Of a stretch of DNA of 35,545 bases, positions 25,556 through 35,019 are shown piece after piece. The notes below the pieces were generated by a model that was not told the origin of the DNA, ran no database searches, and saw only the letters and a list, made by a program, of their open reading frames with translations. A program made the translations under genes and the position numbers. Where the stretch lies: positions 1 through 35,545 of the forward strand of contig JAPKYT010000062.1 in NCBI GenBank assembly GCA_026394155.1, read 5' to 3'. This stretch comes from a bacterium. Its GTDB lineage: Bacteria > Electryoneota > RPQS01. How positions within the stretch are numbered: the stretch's first letter is position 1; the number at the start of each line of letters is the position of its first letter.

Positions 25556-26296
25556 TCAGGCGGCGTCCGCCACCTGAGTTTGCGTCTCGCGCTTGCGCAT
25601 GGGCAACCCGAGCTCCTTGAGCAGCTCATACGCTTCCACGTCCGTGCGGGCGGTGGTCACGAAGGTCACGTCCATGCCGCGAATTTTGTCCACAGTGTCA
25701 AGGTCAATCTCGGGAAAGATGATCTGCTCTTTGAAACCGACCGTGTAATTGCCGTGGCCGTCGAAGCCCTTGTCGGGCAATCCGCGGAAGTCGCGGATGC
25801 GCGGCGCGGCCGTCGAAATCAGCCGGTCCAGAAACTCCCACATCTGCGTGCGGCGCAGGGTCACAAACGCACCAATGGGCATGCCCACGCGCAGCTTGAA
25901 ATTCGAAATGGCCTTGCGCGCCTTGGACACCGCCGGACGCTGCCCGGTGATGATGGACAAATCCCTCACCACGCTCTCAATCACCTTGGGATTGCCCACC
26001 GCATCGCCCTCGCCCACGTTCACCACGATCTTTACCAGCCGCGGCACCTGCATCGGGTTCTTGTAGTCGAAACGCTTGCTCAGCGCCGGCACCACCTTAG
26101 TCAGATAGTGGGTTTTCATGCGGGCCACATAGCCGGCCGGCAGCGGGGGCCGATTGCCGGCCACCGTCATCGGCCCTTTCTGCCCTTCCTTTCCGCCCTT
26201 CTTGACGGCGGGGGACGCGGGTTTGGCCGGTTTGCCCGGTTTGGCCGGTTTGGCCGGTTTGGCCGACTTGGCCTCTTTCGCCTGTTCAGCGCTCAT
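25556..26296 (-). CDS. rplE: Ribosomal protein L5 (uL5) with N-terminal Ala-Lys-Pro extension
   Basis: 246 aa; ordinary L5 is about 180 aa. The L5 core starts near residue 60 ([33 protein letters not shown]) and runs to the C-terminus with [19 protein letters not shown] and [18 protein letters not shown]. It binds 5S rRNA and contacts the P-site tRNA. Residues 1-57 are an extra Lys/Ala/Pro-rich segment with AKP repeats encoded by a 9-bp tandem DNA repeat. ATG 26296 overlaps the rplX stop by 11 bases. An internal start at Met60 would give the normal length, but the long frame is open and in coding register. Confidence 0.95.
   Translation of the reverse strand: MSAEQAKEAKSAKPAKPAKPGKPAKPASPAVKKGGKEGQKGPMTVAGNRPPLPAGYVARMKTHYLTKVVPALSKRFDYKNPMQVPRLVKIVVNVGEGDAVGNPKVIESVVRDLSIITGQRPAVSKARKAISNFKLRVGMPIGAFVTLRRTQMWEFLDRLISTAAPRIRDFRGLPDKGFDGHGNYTVGFKEQIIFPEIDLDTVDKIRGMDVTFVTTARTDVEAYELLKELGLPMRKRETQTQVADAA
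26220..26273. repeat. 9-bp tandem repeat coding the Ala-Lys-Pro run of L5
   Basis: Six consecutive 9-bp units read ggtttggcc on the plus strand, with one variant ggtttgccc (second unit) and a last unit gacttggcc. In the rplE frame each encodes Ala-Lys-Pro or a close variant. Such repeats may vary in copy number between strains. Confidence 0.9.
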
Positions 26297-26627
26297 CGCG
26301 AATCATCTCGTTGGACACTTTGGCGTAACGCACACGCTGCGCCTTCTCGCCGCCGGTCAGAACCTTGCGGCCGATGCGGGTGGGCTTGCCGCTCTTGGGA
26401 TCAATCACCATGACGTTGGAAATATGAATGGCGCCCTCGCGCGTGATAATGCCGCCTTGCGCGCGGCTCTGCGTGGGACGCTGGTGCTTCTTCACGAAGT
26501 TCACCCCCTCCACCACCACGCGCAACTTATCCGGGTAGACCTTCAGCACCTTGCCGCGCTTGCCGCGGTCGTTGCCGGCGATGACGACTACCAGGTCGTT
26601 CTTCTTGATCTTGAGATGGGCGGACAT
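26286..26627 (-). CDS. rplX: Ribosomal protein L24 (uL24)
   Basis: 113 aa, slightly long for the family at its C-terminus. Assembly-initiator protein of the 50S subunit. The KOW motif is clear ([21 protein letters not shown]), followed by [15 protein letters not shown] and [19 protein letters not shown]. The C-terminal segment overlaps the rplE start by 11 bases. Confidence 0.97.
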   Translation of the reverse strand: MSAHLKIKKNDLVVVIAGNDRGKRGKVLKVYPDKLRVVVEGVNFVKKHQRPTQSRAQGGIITREGAIHISNVMVIDPKSGKPTRIGRKVLTGGEKAQRVRYAKVSNEMIRDER

Positions 26628-26652
26628 GACTTTCGCTCAATCGGGTAAGGGA

Positions 26653-27021
26653 TCAGACGACTTCGGGGGCCAGCGACACGATCTTCATGAACTGCTTCTC
26701 GCGCAGCTCGCGGGCCACCGGCCCGAAAATGCGCGTGCCGCGCGGCTCGTTCTCCTTGTCAATCAGAACCACCGCGTTCTCATCGAAACGGATGTAGGAG
26801 CCGTCCTTGCGGCGGACTTCCTTCTTGGTGCGCACCACCACCGCCCGCGACTTCTCGCCCTTCTTCACCGATCCCTGCGGAATCGCGCTGCGGATGGAGA
26901 CCATGATGATGTCGCCCAAGCTGGCCGAGCGCTTGCGGGTGCCGCCGTAGATGCGGAAGCAGCGGGCCTTCTTGGCGCCGGTATTGTCCGCGACGTTCAG
27001 TATCGAGTATTCCTGAATCAT
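26653..27021 (-). CDS. rplN: Ribosomal protein L14 (uL14)
   Basis: 122 aa, exactly the usual length. Forms intersubunit bridge B8 and is the docking site of Rsf[38 protein letters not shown] and [20 protein letters not shown] are diagnostic. It lies six bases after rpsQ. Confidence 0.98.
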   Translation of the reverse strand: MIQEYSILNVADNTGAKKARCFRIYGGTRKRSASLGDIIMVSIRSAIPQGSVKKGEKSRAVVVRTKKEVRRKDGSYIRFDENAVVLIDKENEPRGTRIFGPVARELREKQFMKIVSLAPEVV

Positions 27022-27027
27022 GGCCGG

Positions 27028-27312
27028 CTACTTCTTCTTTTCCACGATCGCCACCAGCCGCCATCGCTTGCGTTTGGAGAGCGGCCGCGTTTCCGTGATG
27101 CGCACGCGGTCCCCGATCTGGCATTCGTTGTTCTCGTCGTGCGCCATGAATTTGTTGGTGCGGCGGATGTACTTCTTGTAGAGCGGATCCTTGACGCGGC
27201 GCTCCACCGCCACCACGATGGTCTTGCGCATCTTGTTGGAAACCACCATGCCCACGCGGGTCTTGCGCAGGCCGCGGGCGGCGCTCGCCGTGCTCGGGTT
27301 GGTCTCGGTCAT
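27028..27312 (-). CDS. rpsQ: Ribosomal protein S17 (uS17)
   Basis: 94 aa, within the family range with a short Ser/Thr/Ala-rich N-terminal stretch. OB-fold protein binding 16S helices 7 and 11. [40 protein letters not shown] and [10 protein letters not shown] are diagnostic. Its ATG overlaps the rpmC stop as ATGA. Confidence 0.98.
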   Translation of the reverse strand: MTETNPSTASAARGLRKTRVGMVVSNKMRKTIVVAVERRVKDPLYKKYIRRTNKFMAHDENNECQIGDRVRITETRPLSKRKRWRLVAIVEKKK

Positions 27313-27551
27313 GCGACGCTCCCTTTGGGCTTGCGAATACCCAACTCGATTTCGCGGATCAGCGTCCGGATCTTCGCGATGTCCCGCCTGAGGGTGCGCA
27401 CCCGCGCCGTGTTGGGAAGCTGACCTGAATCCAACTGAAATCGCAGCGCTTCGAGATTGTCCAGCGAATCGCGCAAACGCTGCTGGAGCTCGAGGAGCGA
27501 CAACTCCTTGAGCTCGGTCATTTTCAGCGGTGCAGCAGAACCTTTCACCAT
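27309..27551 (-). CDS. rpmC: Ribosomal protein L29 (uL29)
   Basis: 80 aa from ATG 27551; starting at ATG 27521 ([16 protein letters not shown]) would give 70 aa, closer to the usual 63-70. Neither has a strong ribosome site. L29 sits at the peptide exit and helps dock trigger factor and SRP. The two-helix pattern [20 protein letters not shown] and [19 protein letters not shown] is clear. The stop overlaps rpsQ by four bases. Confidence 0.95.
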   Translation of the reverse strand: MVKGSAAPLKMTELKELSLLELQQRLRDSLDNLEALRFQLDSGQLPNTARVRTLRRDIAKIRTLIREIELGIRKPKGSVA

Positions 27552-27571
27552 GATAAATCGTATCCGTTCAA

Positions 27572-27991
27572 TTAGGTATGCGTGACCTCGCGCTCGACAA
27601 AACGCGTGCGGATGGGCAGCTTATGCGCCGCCAAACGCATGGCTTGTTCCGCCGTGGCGCGGTCCACCCCTTCGATCTCAAACAGAATCCGCCCGGGACG
27701 GACCACCGCCGCGTAGAATTCCACCGGCCCCTTGCCCTTGCCCTGACGGGTTTCCAGCGGCTTCTTGGTCACGGGCTTGTCGGGAAAAACGCGGATCCAG
27801 ATTTTGCCGCCGCGTTTCACGTGCCGGGTGAGGGCCACGCGCGCGGCCTCGATCTGGCGCGAACTCATCCAGCAGTCGCCCAGCGCCTTCAGCCCGTATT
27901 CACCGAAGGCCACCGTGCTGCCCGCGTAGTCGGAACCTTTGCGGCGGCCGCGCTGCTGCTTGCGGTATTTGAGTCTCTTGGGAGTGAGCAT
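27572..27991 (-). CDS. rplP: Ribosomal protein L16 (uL16)
   Basis: 139 aa, normal length. Helps position A-site tRNA and is the target of avilamycin-type drugs. It begins [19 protein letters not shown] and contains [20 protein letters not shown], the [20 protein letters not shown] block and [20 protein letters not shown]. The Arg of the hydroxylated RVFP-type motif is present. Confidence 0.98.
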   Translation of the reverse strand: MLTPKRLKYRKQQRGRRKGSDYAGSTVAFGEYGLKALGDCWMSSRQIEAARVALTRHVKRGGKIWIRVFPDKPVTKKPLETRQGKGKGPVEFYAAVVRPGRILFEIEGVDRATAEQAMRLAAHKLPIRTRFVEREVTHT

Positions 27992-28003
27992 GATACGATG
28001 GAA

Positions 28004-28678
28004 TTATTTCGCTCGTTCACGGGGACGAATCTGGCCGGCGGCGAGCTGATTCTTGCCGATCACCTCGCCCTTGCAAATCCAAACCTTGCAGCCGATGGTG
28101 CCGTAGTTGGTCTTGGCCACCGTCAGCGCGTAGTCCACGTCCGCACGCAAGGTGTGCAGCGGCACGCGCCCTTCCATATAGCCTTCCTGCCGCGACATCT
28201 CGGCTCCGCCGAGGCAGCCGGAACACTGGAGCTTGATGCCTTCGGCGCCCATGCGCATGGTGGTCTGCATGGCCTTCTTCATGGCGCGGCGGAAAGACAC
28301 GCGGCCTTCCAACTGCTGCGCGATCATGTCGGCCACCAATTTGGCCTCGAGTTCGGGACGCTTGATCTCGAAAATATTGACCTGCACGTCGCGGTGGGTC
28401 AAATTGCGCAGTTCGGCTTTCAGCTTGTCCACCTCCGCGCCCTTGCGGCCGATGACGATGCCCGGGCGGGCGGTGCGGATGGTGAGCGTAAGCTGCTTGG
28501 GAGTGCGCTCAATCTGGATGCCCGCCACTCCCGCGCCCTTCAAGCGCTGCGAGAGATAGCGGCGCAGATACAGATCTTCATGCAATTTGTCGGCGAAGTT
28601 CCGCTCGTCGAACCACGCGCTGTTCCAGGTGCGGATGATGCCGAGGCGCATGCCGATAGGATTGACCTTCTGACCCAC
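28004..28678 (-). CDS. rpsC: Ribosomal protein S3 (uS3), GTG start
   Basis: 224 aa, normal length. Part of the mRNA entry tunnel with helicase activity together with S4 and S5. It starts GQKVNPIGMRLGI after a GTG at 28678. The KH domain shows GIVIGRKGAEVDKLK. The C-terminal domain has GRVSFRRAMKKAMQTTMRMG and ARADVDYAL-type sequence. It lies three bases after rplV. Confidence 0.98.
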   Translation of the reverse strand: MGQKVNPIGMRLGIIRTWNSAWFDERNFADKLHEDLYLRRYLSQRLKGAGVAGIQIERTPKQLTLTIRTARPGIVIGRKGAEVDKLKAELRNLTHRDVQVNIFEIKRPELEAKLVADMIAQQLEGRVSFRRAMKKAMQTTMRMGAEGIKLQCSGCLGGAEMSRQEGYMEGRVPLHTLRADVDYALTVAKTNYGTIGCKVWICKGEVIGKNQLAAGQIRPRERAK

Positions 28679-28681
28679 TGC

Positions 28682-29182
28682 TTAGTCCGTTCTCTTCTTC
28701 TTGACGGTTGGTTTCGTCGTGCCGCGAGAGGCCGGCGCTTTCTTCTTCGGGGCGGGTTTCGCCGCAGCCTTCTTCGTTTCCTTCACCGGCGGAGCCGCCG
28801 CCTCTTCATCGGGAATCGCTTCGGCCTCGGCCTCTTCCGGTTCGGGAGCGCCCACCGTGACCGTCACATGACTCATCCGCTTGCGAATCGGGGTGGCCCG
28901 GCCCATGGCCCGCGGCATGAAGCGGCGGAAGGACGGCCCCTCGTCCACCAGGATGGTCTTGATCACCAGCGTGTCGGGATTCACCTCGCGCGCGTCGTCG
29001 CGGTTGACGATGTTGGCCACCGCCGACTGAATGGCTTTCAGAATCGGCCGCGCTCCCGCGCGGGGCGTGAACTTGAGCAGCCCGATAGCGTCGTTCACGT
29101 TCAGGCCGCGCACGATGTCAGCCACCAGCCGCATCTTGCGCGGAGTCACCCGCAGGTATCTTGCCACACAACGCGATTCCAT
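28682..29182 (-). CDS. rplV: Ribosomal protein L22 (uL22) with charged C-terminal tail
   Basis: 166 aa; the core ends near residue 110, as in ordinary L22. The core has VARYLRVTPRKMRLVADIVRG, AIQSAVANIVNR, FRRFMPRAMGRATPIRKRMS and the HVTVTV strand; its hairpin lines the exit tunnel. Residues 111-166 add an acidic Glu/Ala/Pro segment followed by a Lys/Ala/Pro-rich end (KKAAAKPAPKKKAPASRG). The tail is unlike the core in composition and probably disordered. Confidence 0.96.
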   Translation of the reverse strand: MESRCVARYLRVTPRKMRLVADIVRGLNVNDAIGLLKFTPRAGARPILKAIQSAVANIVNRDDAREVNPDTLVIKTILVDEGPSFRRFMPRAMGRATPIRKRMSHVTVTVGAPEPEEAEAEAIPDEEAAAPPVKETKKAAAKPAPKKKAPASRGTTKPTVKKKRTD

Positions 29183-29190
29183 GACTCTTC

Positions 29191-29490
29191 CTACTTCCTG
29201 GGGCCGGTGCGGGTCACCGTCTTCTCGGCCTTCCTCGCCGTGTGACCTTTGAACGTGCGGGTGGGAGCGAACTCGCCCAACTTGTGCCCGACCATGTTCT
29301 CGGTAATGTACACCGGCAGGAACTTCTTGCCGTTGTGCACCGCCAGCGTGTGCCCCACGAAATCCGGCGAGATCATCGAGCGCCGCGACCAGGTCTTGAG
29401 AACCTTCTTCTCGCGCGCCTTGTTCATGTCGAGAATCCTCTTCTCGAGCCTGGGGTCAATGAACGGTCCCTTCTTGAGCGATCTGGCCAT
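29191..29490 (-). CDS. rpsS: Ribosomal protein S19 (uS19)
   Basis: 99 aa from ATG 29490 ([20 protein letters not shown]), preceded by AAGG at good spacing. The ORF track start (TTG 29514) lies inside rplB and adds eight unrelated residues. S19 pairs with S13 in the 30S head. [20 protein letters not shown] and the C-terminal [16 protein letters not shown] are diagnostic. Confidence 0.98.
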   Translation of the reverse strand: MARSLKKGPFIDPRLEKRILDMNKAREKKVLKTWSRRSMISPDFVGHTLAVHNGKKFLPVYITENMVGHKLGEFAPTRTFKGHTARKAEKTVTRTGPRK

Positions 29491-29497
29491 GGGAGCC

Positions 29498-30340
29498 TTA
29501 GCCTCGTGTCTCAACGTTGCGGCGGCGGACGATCAACTTCTTGGAGAGCTTGCGCGGATTGCGGGTCTTGTAACCCTTGGTGGGCTTGCCCCACGGCGTG
29601 CAGGGGTGACGGCCGCCCGAACTCTTGCCCTCTCCACCGCCCATGGGATGATCCACCGGATTCTTGGCCACGCCGCGGACGTGCGGGCGGCGGCCCTGCC
29701 AGCGGGTGCGTCCCGCCTTGCCGAAACTGACCTTCTCGTGCTCGAGATTGCCCACCTGACCGACAGTGGCCAGGCACAGAGCCGGCACCTTCCGCATCTC
29801 CCCCGACGGCAGCTTGAGAAGCGCATACTTGCCGTCCACGGCCGTCAGTTGGCAAGCGGCGCCCGCCGAGCGCGATATCTGTCCCCCTTTGCCGACCCGC
29901 ATTTCCACGTTGTGAATGAACGAGCCCAGCGGAATTTTCTCAATCGGCATGGCGTTGCCCACGCGGATCTCCGCTTCCTTGCGCGACGACATCACGCGGT
30001 CGCCGGCTTGCAAACCGTCGGGCGCGAGGATGTAGCGCTTCTCGCCGTCGGCATAGTGGAGCAGCGCGATATTGGCGCTGCGGTTGGGATCGTATTCCAG
30101 CCGAGCCACCCGCGCCGGCACGTCGAACTTGCTGCGATGAAAGTCAATCACCCGATAGTTGCGCTTGGCGCCGCCGCCGCGATTGATGTTGGTCGCTTTG
30201 CCCTGATTGTTGCGCCCGCCGCTGTGCTTCAAAGGCTCGAGCAGACTCTTCTCGGGGCCCTCTTTGGACAGGTGGCTCCGGTCGAGAACCGTGCGAAAGC
30301 GCAGCGAAGGCGTCAGGGGTCGAAACTTCTTGACAGGCAT
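29498..30340 (-). CDS. rplB: Ribosomal protein L2 (uL2)
   Basis: 280 aa, normal length. Required for subunit joining and peptidyl transfer. [35 protein letters not shown] and the C-terminal block [20 protein letters not shown] with the conserved His are present. It follows rplW by 19 bases. Confidence 0.98.
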   Translation of the reverse strand: MPVKKFRPLTPSLRFRTVLDRSHLSKEGPEKSLLEPLKHSGGRNNQGKATNINRGGGAKRNYRVIDFHRSKFDVPARVARLEYDPNRSANIALLHYADGEKRYILAPDGLQAGDRVMSSRKEAEIRVGNAMPIEKIPLGSFIHNVEMRVGKGGQISRSAGAACQLTAVDGKYALLKLPSGEMRKVPALCLATVGQVGNLEHEKVSFGKAGRTRWQGRRPHVRGVAKNPVDHPMGGGEGKSSGGRHPCTPWGKPTKGYKTRNPRKLSKKLIVRRRNVETRG

Positions 30341-30359
30341 GATCGGGATTCGTGAATCG

Positions 30360-30650
30360 CTAAACGTTTTGCGCCAGCTCGATGCGGTCGCCGGTTTTCA
30401 GCGTCACCACCGCCTTCTTCCAGTCGGCCCGCTTGCCGGAGAAGCGGCCCAGCCGCTTGACCTTGCCCTGCACGCGCATGGTGTTGACTTCCAGCACGGT
30501 CACGCTATATTTCTGCTCCACCGCGCGCTTGATTTCGATCTTGTTGGCGGCCGGATCCACCACGAAAGCGTACTGGTTGTGCGCGTCCTGAATGGCCGCG
30601 ATCTTCTCGGTCAGCAACGGCCTGCGGAGCACGGATCTCCTATGCAGCAT
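30360..30650 (-). CDS. rplW: Ribosomal protein L23 (uL23)
   Basis: 96 aa, normal length. Exit-tunnel protein and docking site of trigger factor and [13 protein letters not shown] near the start, [18 protein letters not shown] and [15 protein letters not shown] are diagnostic. ATG 30650 overlaps rplD by 11 bases and matches the family's spacing to RPLLTEK. GTG 30632, preceded by AGGAG right after the rplD stop, is an alternative start. Confidence 0.97.
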   Translation of the reverse strand: MLHRRSVLRRPLLTEKIAAIQDAHNQYAFVVDPAANKIEIKRAVEQKYSVTVLEVNTMRVQGKVKRLGRFSGKRADWKKAVVTLKTGDRIELAQNV

Positions 30651-31287
30651 GATCGAGCACCTGCAACAGTTTGGACAGCGCGCTCTTCTGAAGGAGCAGG
30701 GTGGTGCAGTCCATGAGCTCGCGCGTCGAGGCCGCCGCCGCCTTCTGTGAACAGGCGTTTTTCAGATTGCGCACGCTCTTGGCAATGGTCACATCGTAAT
30801 CGGACGTCAGCAGCAGCACCTTCTCGCCGGTGAGTCCCAGCGCTTCGAGCAGGCCCACCATTTCGCGCGTGCGCGGAGCCTCCAGCGCGAAATCCTCGAC
30901 GACGCGAATGCGGTCCTCGCGGGCCTTGTAGATGAGCGCGCTGCGCCGGGCCACTCGGCGCGTCTTGTCGGTCAGCTTCACCGTGTACTCGCGCGGCTGC
31001 GGACCGAAGATGGTGCCGCCGCCGGGATTGAGAGGGGAACGGATGGTCCCTTGACGGGCCATGCCGCGTCCCTTCTGACGGAACGGTTTGCGGCCGCCGC
31101 CGCGCACAAAGCTGCGCGTCTTGGTGGCCGCGTTGCCCTGACGGTGGGCCGCTTCTTCGCTGCGCACCGCCAGCCAAATGGCATGATCGTTGGGCTCGGC
31201 GGCCAGAATCCCGTCGGGAATCTCCACTGTCTCGCTGGTCTTCGAGCCGTCTCTCTTATACACCGGCAACTGCATGGCAGCCTTCAT
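30640..31287 (-). CDS. rplD: Ribosomal protein L4 (uL4)
   Basis: 215 aa, normal length. Its loop reaches the constriction of the exit tunnel; in E. coli it also regulates the S10 operon. The tunnel loop region RGGGRKPFRQKGRGMARQGTIRSP and FGPQPREYTVKL are diagnostic. The ATG shares one base with the rplC stop (TAATG). Confidence 0.98.
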   Translation of the reverse strand: MKAAMQLPVYKRDGSKTSETVEIPDGILAAEPNDHAIWLAVRSEEAAHRQGNAATKTRSFVRGGGRKPFRQKGRGMARQGTIRSPLNPGGGTIFGPQPREYTVKLTDKTRRVARRSALIYKAREDRIRVVEDFALEAPRTREMVGLLEALGLTGEKVLLLTSDYDVTIAKSVRNLKNACSQKAAAASTRELMDCTTLLLQKSALSKLLQVLDHAA

Positions 31288-31904
31288 TACTTGCGAACGT
31301 AAACGATGCCCTTGTCGGGTCCGGGAACCGCGCCCTTTATCATGATGAGGTTGGCCTCCACATCCACGCGGATCACCCGGAGGTTACGCACGGTCACGCG
31401 ATCATGGCCCATGCGGCCGGGCATGCGCATCCCCTTCCAGACGCGGCCGGGGAAAGTGTGCGCACCGATCGCGCCGCCGTGACGGAAAAACTCGTGCGTG
31501 CCGTGACTGTCCACCGGCCCGGCGAAATTATGGCGCTTCATGACGCCGGTCATGCCGTGCCCCTTGGATGTGCCGGTCACTTTCACCAGATCGCCGACCG
31601 CGAACAGATCGCACTTGAGCGTGTCGCCGATCTTCTTGCCCTCGAGGTCCATGTCGCGAAACTCGCGCTCCACACGCGGCGCGGTGAGGCCCAGTTTGTC
31701 GTAGTGACCCTGCTGCGCCTTGTTCACGAGCGAGTCGCGCTTCTGCTCAAACCCGAGACAGAGAGCCGCATAGCCGGTTGCGTCGGGCGTGCGCAGGCCC
31801 GTAATCTGATTGGGACCCAGCTCAATGACGGTCACGGGAATCACGTTCCCCTTGGCGTCAAAGACGCGGGTCATGCCCAGTTTTCTTCCGATGAGTCCGA
31901 TCAT
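31287..31904 (-). CDS. rplC: Ribosomal protein L3 (uL3)
   Basis: 205 aa, normal length. Early-assembly protein whose extension approaches the peptidyl-transferase centre. [40 protein letters not shown], and [20 protein letters not shown] are diagnostic; the Gln usually methylated by PrmB is replaced in this block by Arg-Met context. It lies 37 bases after rpsJ. Confidence 0.97.
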   Translation of the reverse strand: MIGLIGRKLGMTRVFDAKGNVIPVTVIELGPNQITGLRTPDATGYAALCLGFEQKRDSLVNKAQQGHYDKLGLTAPRVEREFRDMDLEGKKIGDTLKCDLFAVGDLVKVTGTSKGHGMTGVMKRHNFAGPVDSHGTHEFFRHGGAIGAHTFPGRVWKGMRMPGRMGHDRVTVRNLRVIRVDVEANLIMIKGAVPGPDKGIVYVRK

Positions 31905-31941
31905 GTTCTATCTCAACGTCAGCCGCCGCGCCGCCGCCCGG

Positions 31942-32250
31942 TCAGGTGGTGATTTCGATATCCACTCCGGCCGGCAGTTCGATGCGGATCAGCGCATCCA
32001 CCGTCTTGGGAGTCGAATTCAGAATGTCAATCAGCCGCTTGTGTATGCGGGTCTCGAACTGCTCGCGCGACTTCTTGTCCACGTGCGGCGAGCGGTTGAC
32101 GGTGACTACCTGCCGCCGCGTGGGCAGCGGAATGGGGCCCGAGATCACCGCGCCGGTGGCCTTGACCGTTTGAATGATCTTCTCGGTTGACTTGTCGATC
32201 AGGTTATGATCGTAGCTCTTCAACCGGATGCGTATGAAACCTTTCTTCAC
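31942..32250 (-). CDS. rpsJ: Ribosomal protein S10 (uS10), GTG start
   Basis: 102 aa, normal length. 30S head protein, also NusE in antitermination. [37 protein letters not shown] and [12 protein letters not shown] are diagnostic. The start is GTG at 32250; no ATG is available before the conserved region. It follows fusA by 66 bases with no tuf gene between, so str and S10 operons are fused. The spacer can form a small GC hairpin (GAGGCG/CGCCTC) without a T tract. Confidence 0.97.
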   Translation of the reverse strand: MKKGFIRIRLKSYDHNLIDKSTEKIIQTVKATGAVISGPIPLPTRRQVVTVNRSPHVDKKSREQFETRIHKRLIDILNSTPKTVDALIRIELPAGVDIEITT

Positions 32251-32316
32251 CTTTCCAACCGCCTTAGGCTCGCGGCCGCGATGGCGAGGCGACGGCGCCG
32301 CCTCCCACCCGGTCCG

Positions 32317-34431
32317 CTATCTTCGTTCGAGGATTTTTTCGGAAACGGAAGCAGGAACTTCCTTGAAGTGGTTAAACATCATGGTAAAGATCGCCCGGCC
32401 CTGAGTGAGCGAACGCAGGGTGGTGGCATAACCGAACATCTCGGAGAGCGGCACCACCGCGCTCACCACCTGCCCGTCGGAGCGCGGGTGAATGCCCAGA
32501 ATGCGTCCCCGCCGGGAGTTCAAGTCCCCCGCCACGTTGCCCAGATAGGTGTCCGGCGTCACCACCTCCACCTTCATGATGGGCTCCATCAGCGCCGGAT
32601 CGGCGTTCCGCACCGCGTCGCGCAGCGCCATGGCCGCCGCCGCGCGGAAGGCCACATCGGACGAATCCACCTCGTGATAAGACCCGTCCACCAGCGCGAC
32701 TTTGATATCCACCAGCGGATATCCGGCCAGCACGCCGGTCTTCATCGCGTCTTCCAACCCCCTCTGCACCGACGGAATGTATTCCTTGGGAATGGTGCCG
32801 CCGACGACTTTGTTCTCAAAGATCAGGCCGCTGCCCGCGGGTGCGGGTTCAATATCCATCACCACTTGTGCGTACTGACCGCGCCCACCCGTCTGCTTGA
32901 CAAATTTTGTGTTCTGATGCGCCGGCCGGCGGATGCACTCTTTGTACGCGACCTGCGGGCGGCCCACCACCGCGTCCACGCGGAACTCGCGCAGCAGCCG
33001 GTCCACGATGATTTCGAGGTGCAGCTCGCCCATCCCCGAAATGATGGTCTGGCCGGTCTCATCGTTGAACCCCACCCGGAAGGTGGGATCCTCGTCGGCC
33101 AGCCTCGCCAGTGCCTCGGCGATCTTCTCCTGATCGGCTTTGGACTTCGGCTCGATGGAGATTTCGATCACCGGCGTGGGGAACTCGATTCTTTCGAGGA
33201 GAATCGGCTTGTTCTCCACGCACAGCGTATCCCCGGTGCGCACGGCCTTCAAGGCCACGGTGGCGGCGATGTCACCGGCCGCGACCTCGCCGATATCCTC
33301 CCGCTTGTCGGCCGACATCAGCAGCAGCCGCGACACCCGTTCCCGCTTGCCGGTGGTGGCGTTCAGCACCATCGTCCCCGCCTGCAGCGTGCCCGAATAG
33401 ACCCGGAAGAAGGTGAGCTTGCCCACGTACGGATCGTTCATGATCTTGAACGCCAGCGCGGCAAAAGGCTCGTCGGGATCCGGTTTGCGCTCTTCGGTCT
33501 TTTCGGTCTTGGGATGGATGCCGCTCACCGGTCCGACATCCACCGGCGAGGGCAGATAATCCACCACCGCGTCGAGCAGCCGTTGCACTCCCTTGTTCCT
33601 GAAGGCCGACCCGCACAGCACCGGAAAGACCTGCATGTCCAGCGTGGCCTTGCGCAGCGCGGCGCAGATCTCGTCCGGCGGTATGACCTCCCCCTCTAAG
33701 AACTTGCCCAGCAGATGATCGTCGTAGGACGCCACCGATTCCAGAAGCTTTTCCCGCCAGTGGTGCGCCAAGTCGTACATGTCCTTGGGCACCTCGTACT
33801 CTTCGAAGCGCAGGCCCTGCGTCTGCTCGACCCACACCACGTGTCTGAAGGTGATGAGGTCTATGGCGCCGCTGAACAGGTCCCCCGCTCCCACGGGAAT
33901 GGCGATGGGCACCGGATTCGCGTGGAGGCGGCTCTGAATCATCTCCACCACGCGGAAGAAGTCCGCCCCCGCGCGATCCATCTTGTTGACGAAGCAAATC
34001 CGCGGCACGTTGTAGCGGTTGGCCTGCCGCCACACCGTTTCGGACTGCGGCTCTACTCCTCCCACCGCGCAGAACAGCGCCACCGCCCCGTCCAAAACCC
34101 GCAGCGACCGTTCCACTTCCGCCGTGAAATCCACGTGGCCGGGAGTGTCAATGATATTGATGCGGTGGTCGCGCCAGTAGCAGGTGGTGGCGGCGGAAGT
34201 GATGGTGATGCCGCGCTCCTTCTCCTGCTCCATGAAATCCATGGTGGCGCTGCCCTCGTCCACCTCCCCCATGCGATGCAGGCGGCCCGTATAGAACAAG
34301 ATCCGTTCCGTGGTCGTGGTCTTGCCGGCATCAATGTGGGCCATGATGCCGATATTGCGCGTCGCCGTCAGCGGAAGCCGCTGCTTGCCCCCTTTGGAAG
34401 ACGCGCCCGACCCTTTCTTGGTGGATACCAG
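32317..34431 (-). CDS. fusA: Elongation factor G, start codon not canonical
   Basis: Ribosomal translocase GTPase. The five domains are intact: G1 [10 protein letters not shown]3 DTPGHVDF, G4 NKMD, the domain III-V blocks [14 protein letters not shown] and the C-terminus [19 protein letters not shown]. The ORF track starts at ATG 34344, which cuts off TRNIGI, conserved in EF-G. Upstream in frame the sequence reads [17 protein letters not shown] and stays open to a TGA at 34471-34473, yet contains no ATG, GTG or TTG. I give CTG 34431 (704 aa, the E. coli length). CTG 34371 (684 aa) and ATG 34344 (675 aa) are alternatives. None has a good ribosome site. It lies directly after rpsG. Confidence 0.93.
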   Translation of the reverse strand: MVSTKKGSGASSKGGKQRLPLTATRNIGIMAHIDAGKTTTTERILFYTGRLHRMGEVDEGSATMDFMEQEKERGITITSAATTCYWRDHRINIIDTPGHVDFTAEVERSLRVLDGAVALFCAVGGVEPQSETVWRQANRYNVPRICFVNKMDRAGADFFRVVEMIQSRLHANPVPIAIPVGAGDLFSGAIDLITFRHVVWVEQTQGLRFEEYEVPKDMYDLAHHWREKLLESVASYDDHLLGKFLEGEVIPPDEICAALRKATLDMQVFPVLCGSAFRNKGVQRLLDAVVDYLPSPVDVGPVSGIHPKTEKTEERKPDPDEPFAALAFKIMNDPYVGKLTFFRVYSGTLQAGTMVLNATTGKRERVSRLLLMSADKREDIGEVAAGDIAATVALKAVRTGDTLCVENKPILLERIEFPTPVIEISIEPKSKADQEKIAEALARLADEDPTFRVGFNDETGQTIISGMGELHLEIIVDRLLREFRVDAVVGRPQVAYKECIRRPAHQNTKFVKQTGGRGQYAQVVMDIEPAPAGSGLIFENKVVGGTIPKEYIPSVQRGLEDAMKTGVLAGYPLVDIKVALVDGSYHEVDSSDVAFRAAAAMALRDAVRNADPALMEPIMKVEVVTPDTYLGNVAGDLNSRRGRILGIHPRSDGQVVSAVVPLSEMFGYATTLRSLTQGRAIFTMMFNHFKEVPASVSEKILERR

Positions 34432-34481
34432 GGAACGGTCACGTGAACAAACTCGATCAGACTTTCGACATCAACACTCGA
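34345..34481 (-). other. rpsG-fusA junction with unresolved fusA start
   Basis: This stretch lies between the rpsG stop and the first ATG of the EF-G frame. The EF-G frame from 34470 to 34345 has no ATG, GTG or TTG. A GTG at 34442 opens the frame shifted by one and runs to the heptamer AAAGGGG at 34395-34389. There a -1 slip (A AAG GGG to AAA GGG) would enter the EF-G frame. A five-codon ATG TCG AAA GTC TGA also lies just after rpsG. These are observations; which one is used cannot be read from sequence alone. Confidence 0.6.
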
Positions 34482-34952
34482 TCACCAGCGGAAGTGCGCG
34501 AAGGCCTTGTTGGCTTCGGCCATCTTGTGCGTGTCGTCCCGCTTCTTGACGGCCGAGCCTTCACCCTTGGCGGCGGCCATGAGCTCGCCCGCCAACTTCT
34601 GGGACATGGTCTTCTCCCCGCGCGCGACGGCATAGTTGATCAGCCAGCGGATGGCCAGCGCCTGCCGCCGCGAAGAACGGACTTCCACCGGCACCTGATA
34701 GGTCGAACCGCCGACCCGGCGGCTCTTGACCTCGACCACCGGAGCCACCCCCTTCATGGCCTTGAGAAAGACCTCGATGGGATCGCTCTTGGTCTTGGCG
34801 GCGACGATGCCGAGAGCATCGTACATAATGCTCTCGGCCACCGAGCGCTTGCCCCGGCGGAGCAGACCTTTGATGAAGGCGGCGACTTCCACGGAGCCGT
34901 ACTTCGGATCCGGGAGTGCTTCGCGTTTGAAGACTCGTTTACGTCTTGGCAT
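34482..34952 (-). CDS. rpsG: Ribosomal protein S7 (uS7)
   Basis: 156 aa, exactly the usual length. Organises the 30S head and contacts the E-site tRNA; in E. coli it represses the str operon. [55 protein letters not shown] and [21 protein letters not shown]-type C-terminus are diagnostic. It is 67 bases downstream of rpsL. Confidence 0.98.
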   Translation of the reverse strand: MPRRKRVFKREALPDPKYGSVEVAAFIKGLLRRGKRSVAESIMYDALGIVAAKTKSDPIEVFLKAMKGVAPVVEVKSRRVGGSTYQVPVEVRSSRRQALAIRWLINYAVARGEKTMSQKLAGELMAAAKGEGSAVKKRDDTHKMAEANKAFAHFRW

Positions 34953-35019
34953 GCGACAAAACTAACTGCGGTGGTTTCAAAACCGAACGCGGGGAACGCG
35001 GAGGCAGGACGAAATCCGG

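Noticed and set aside
27578-29245. Plus-strand ORF of 555 aa over rplP, rpsC and rplV
   Set aside because: Antisense shadow of ribosomal-protein genes; long because stop codons are rare in this GC-rich strand.
32251-32316. GC-rich hairpin (GAGGCG/CGCCTC) between fusA and rpsJ as a terminator
   Set aside because: There is no T tract and the stem is only six pairs, so termination is unlikely.
32206-33699. Plus-strand ORF of 497 aa opposite fusA
   Set aside because: Antisense shadow of EF-G; His/Arg/Gly-rich composition typical of reverse reading.
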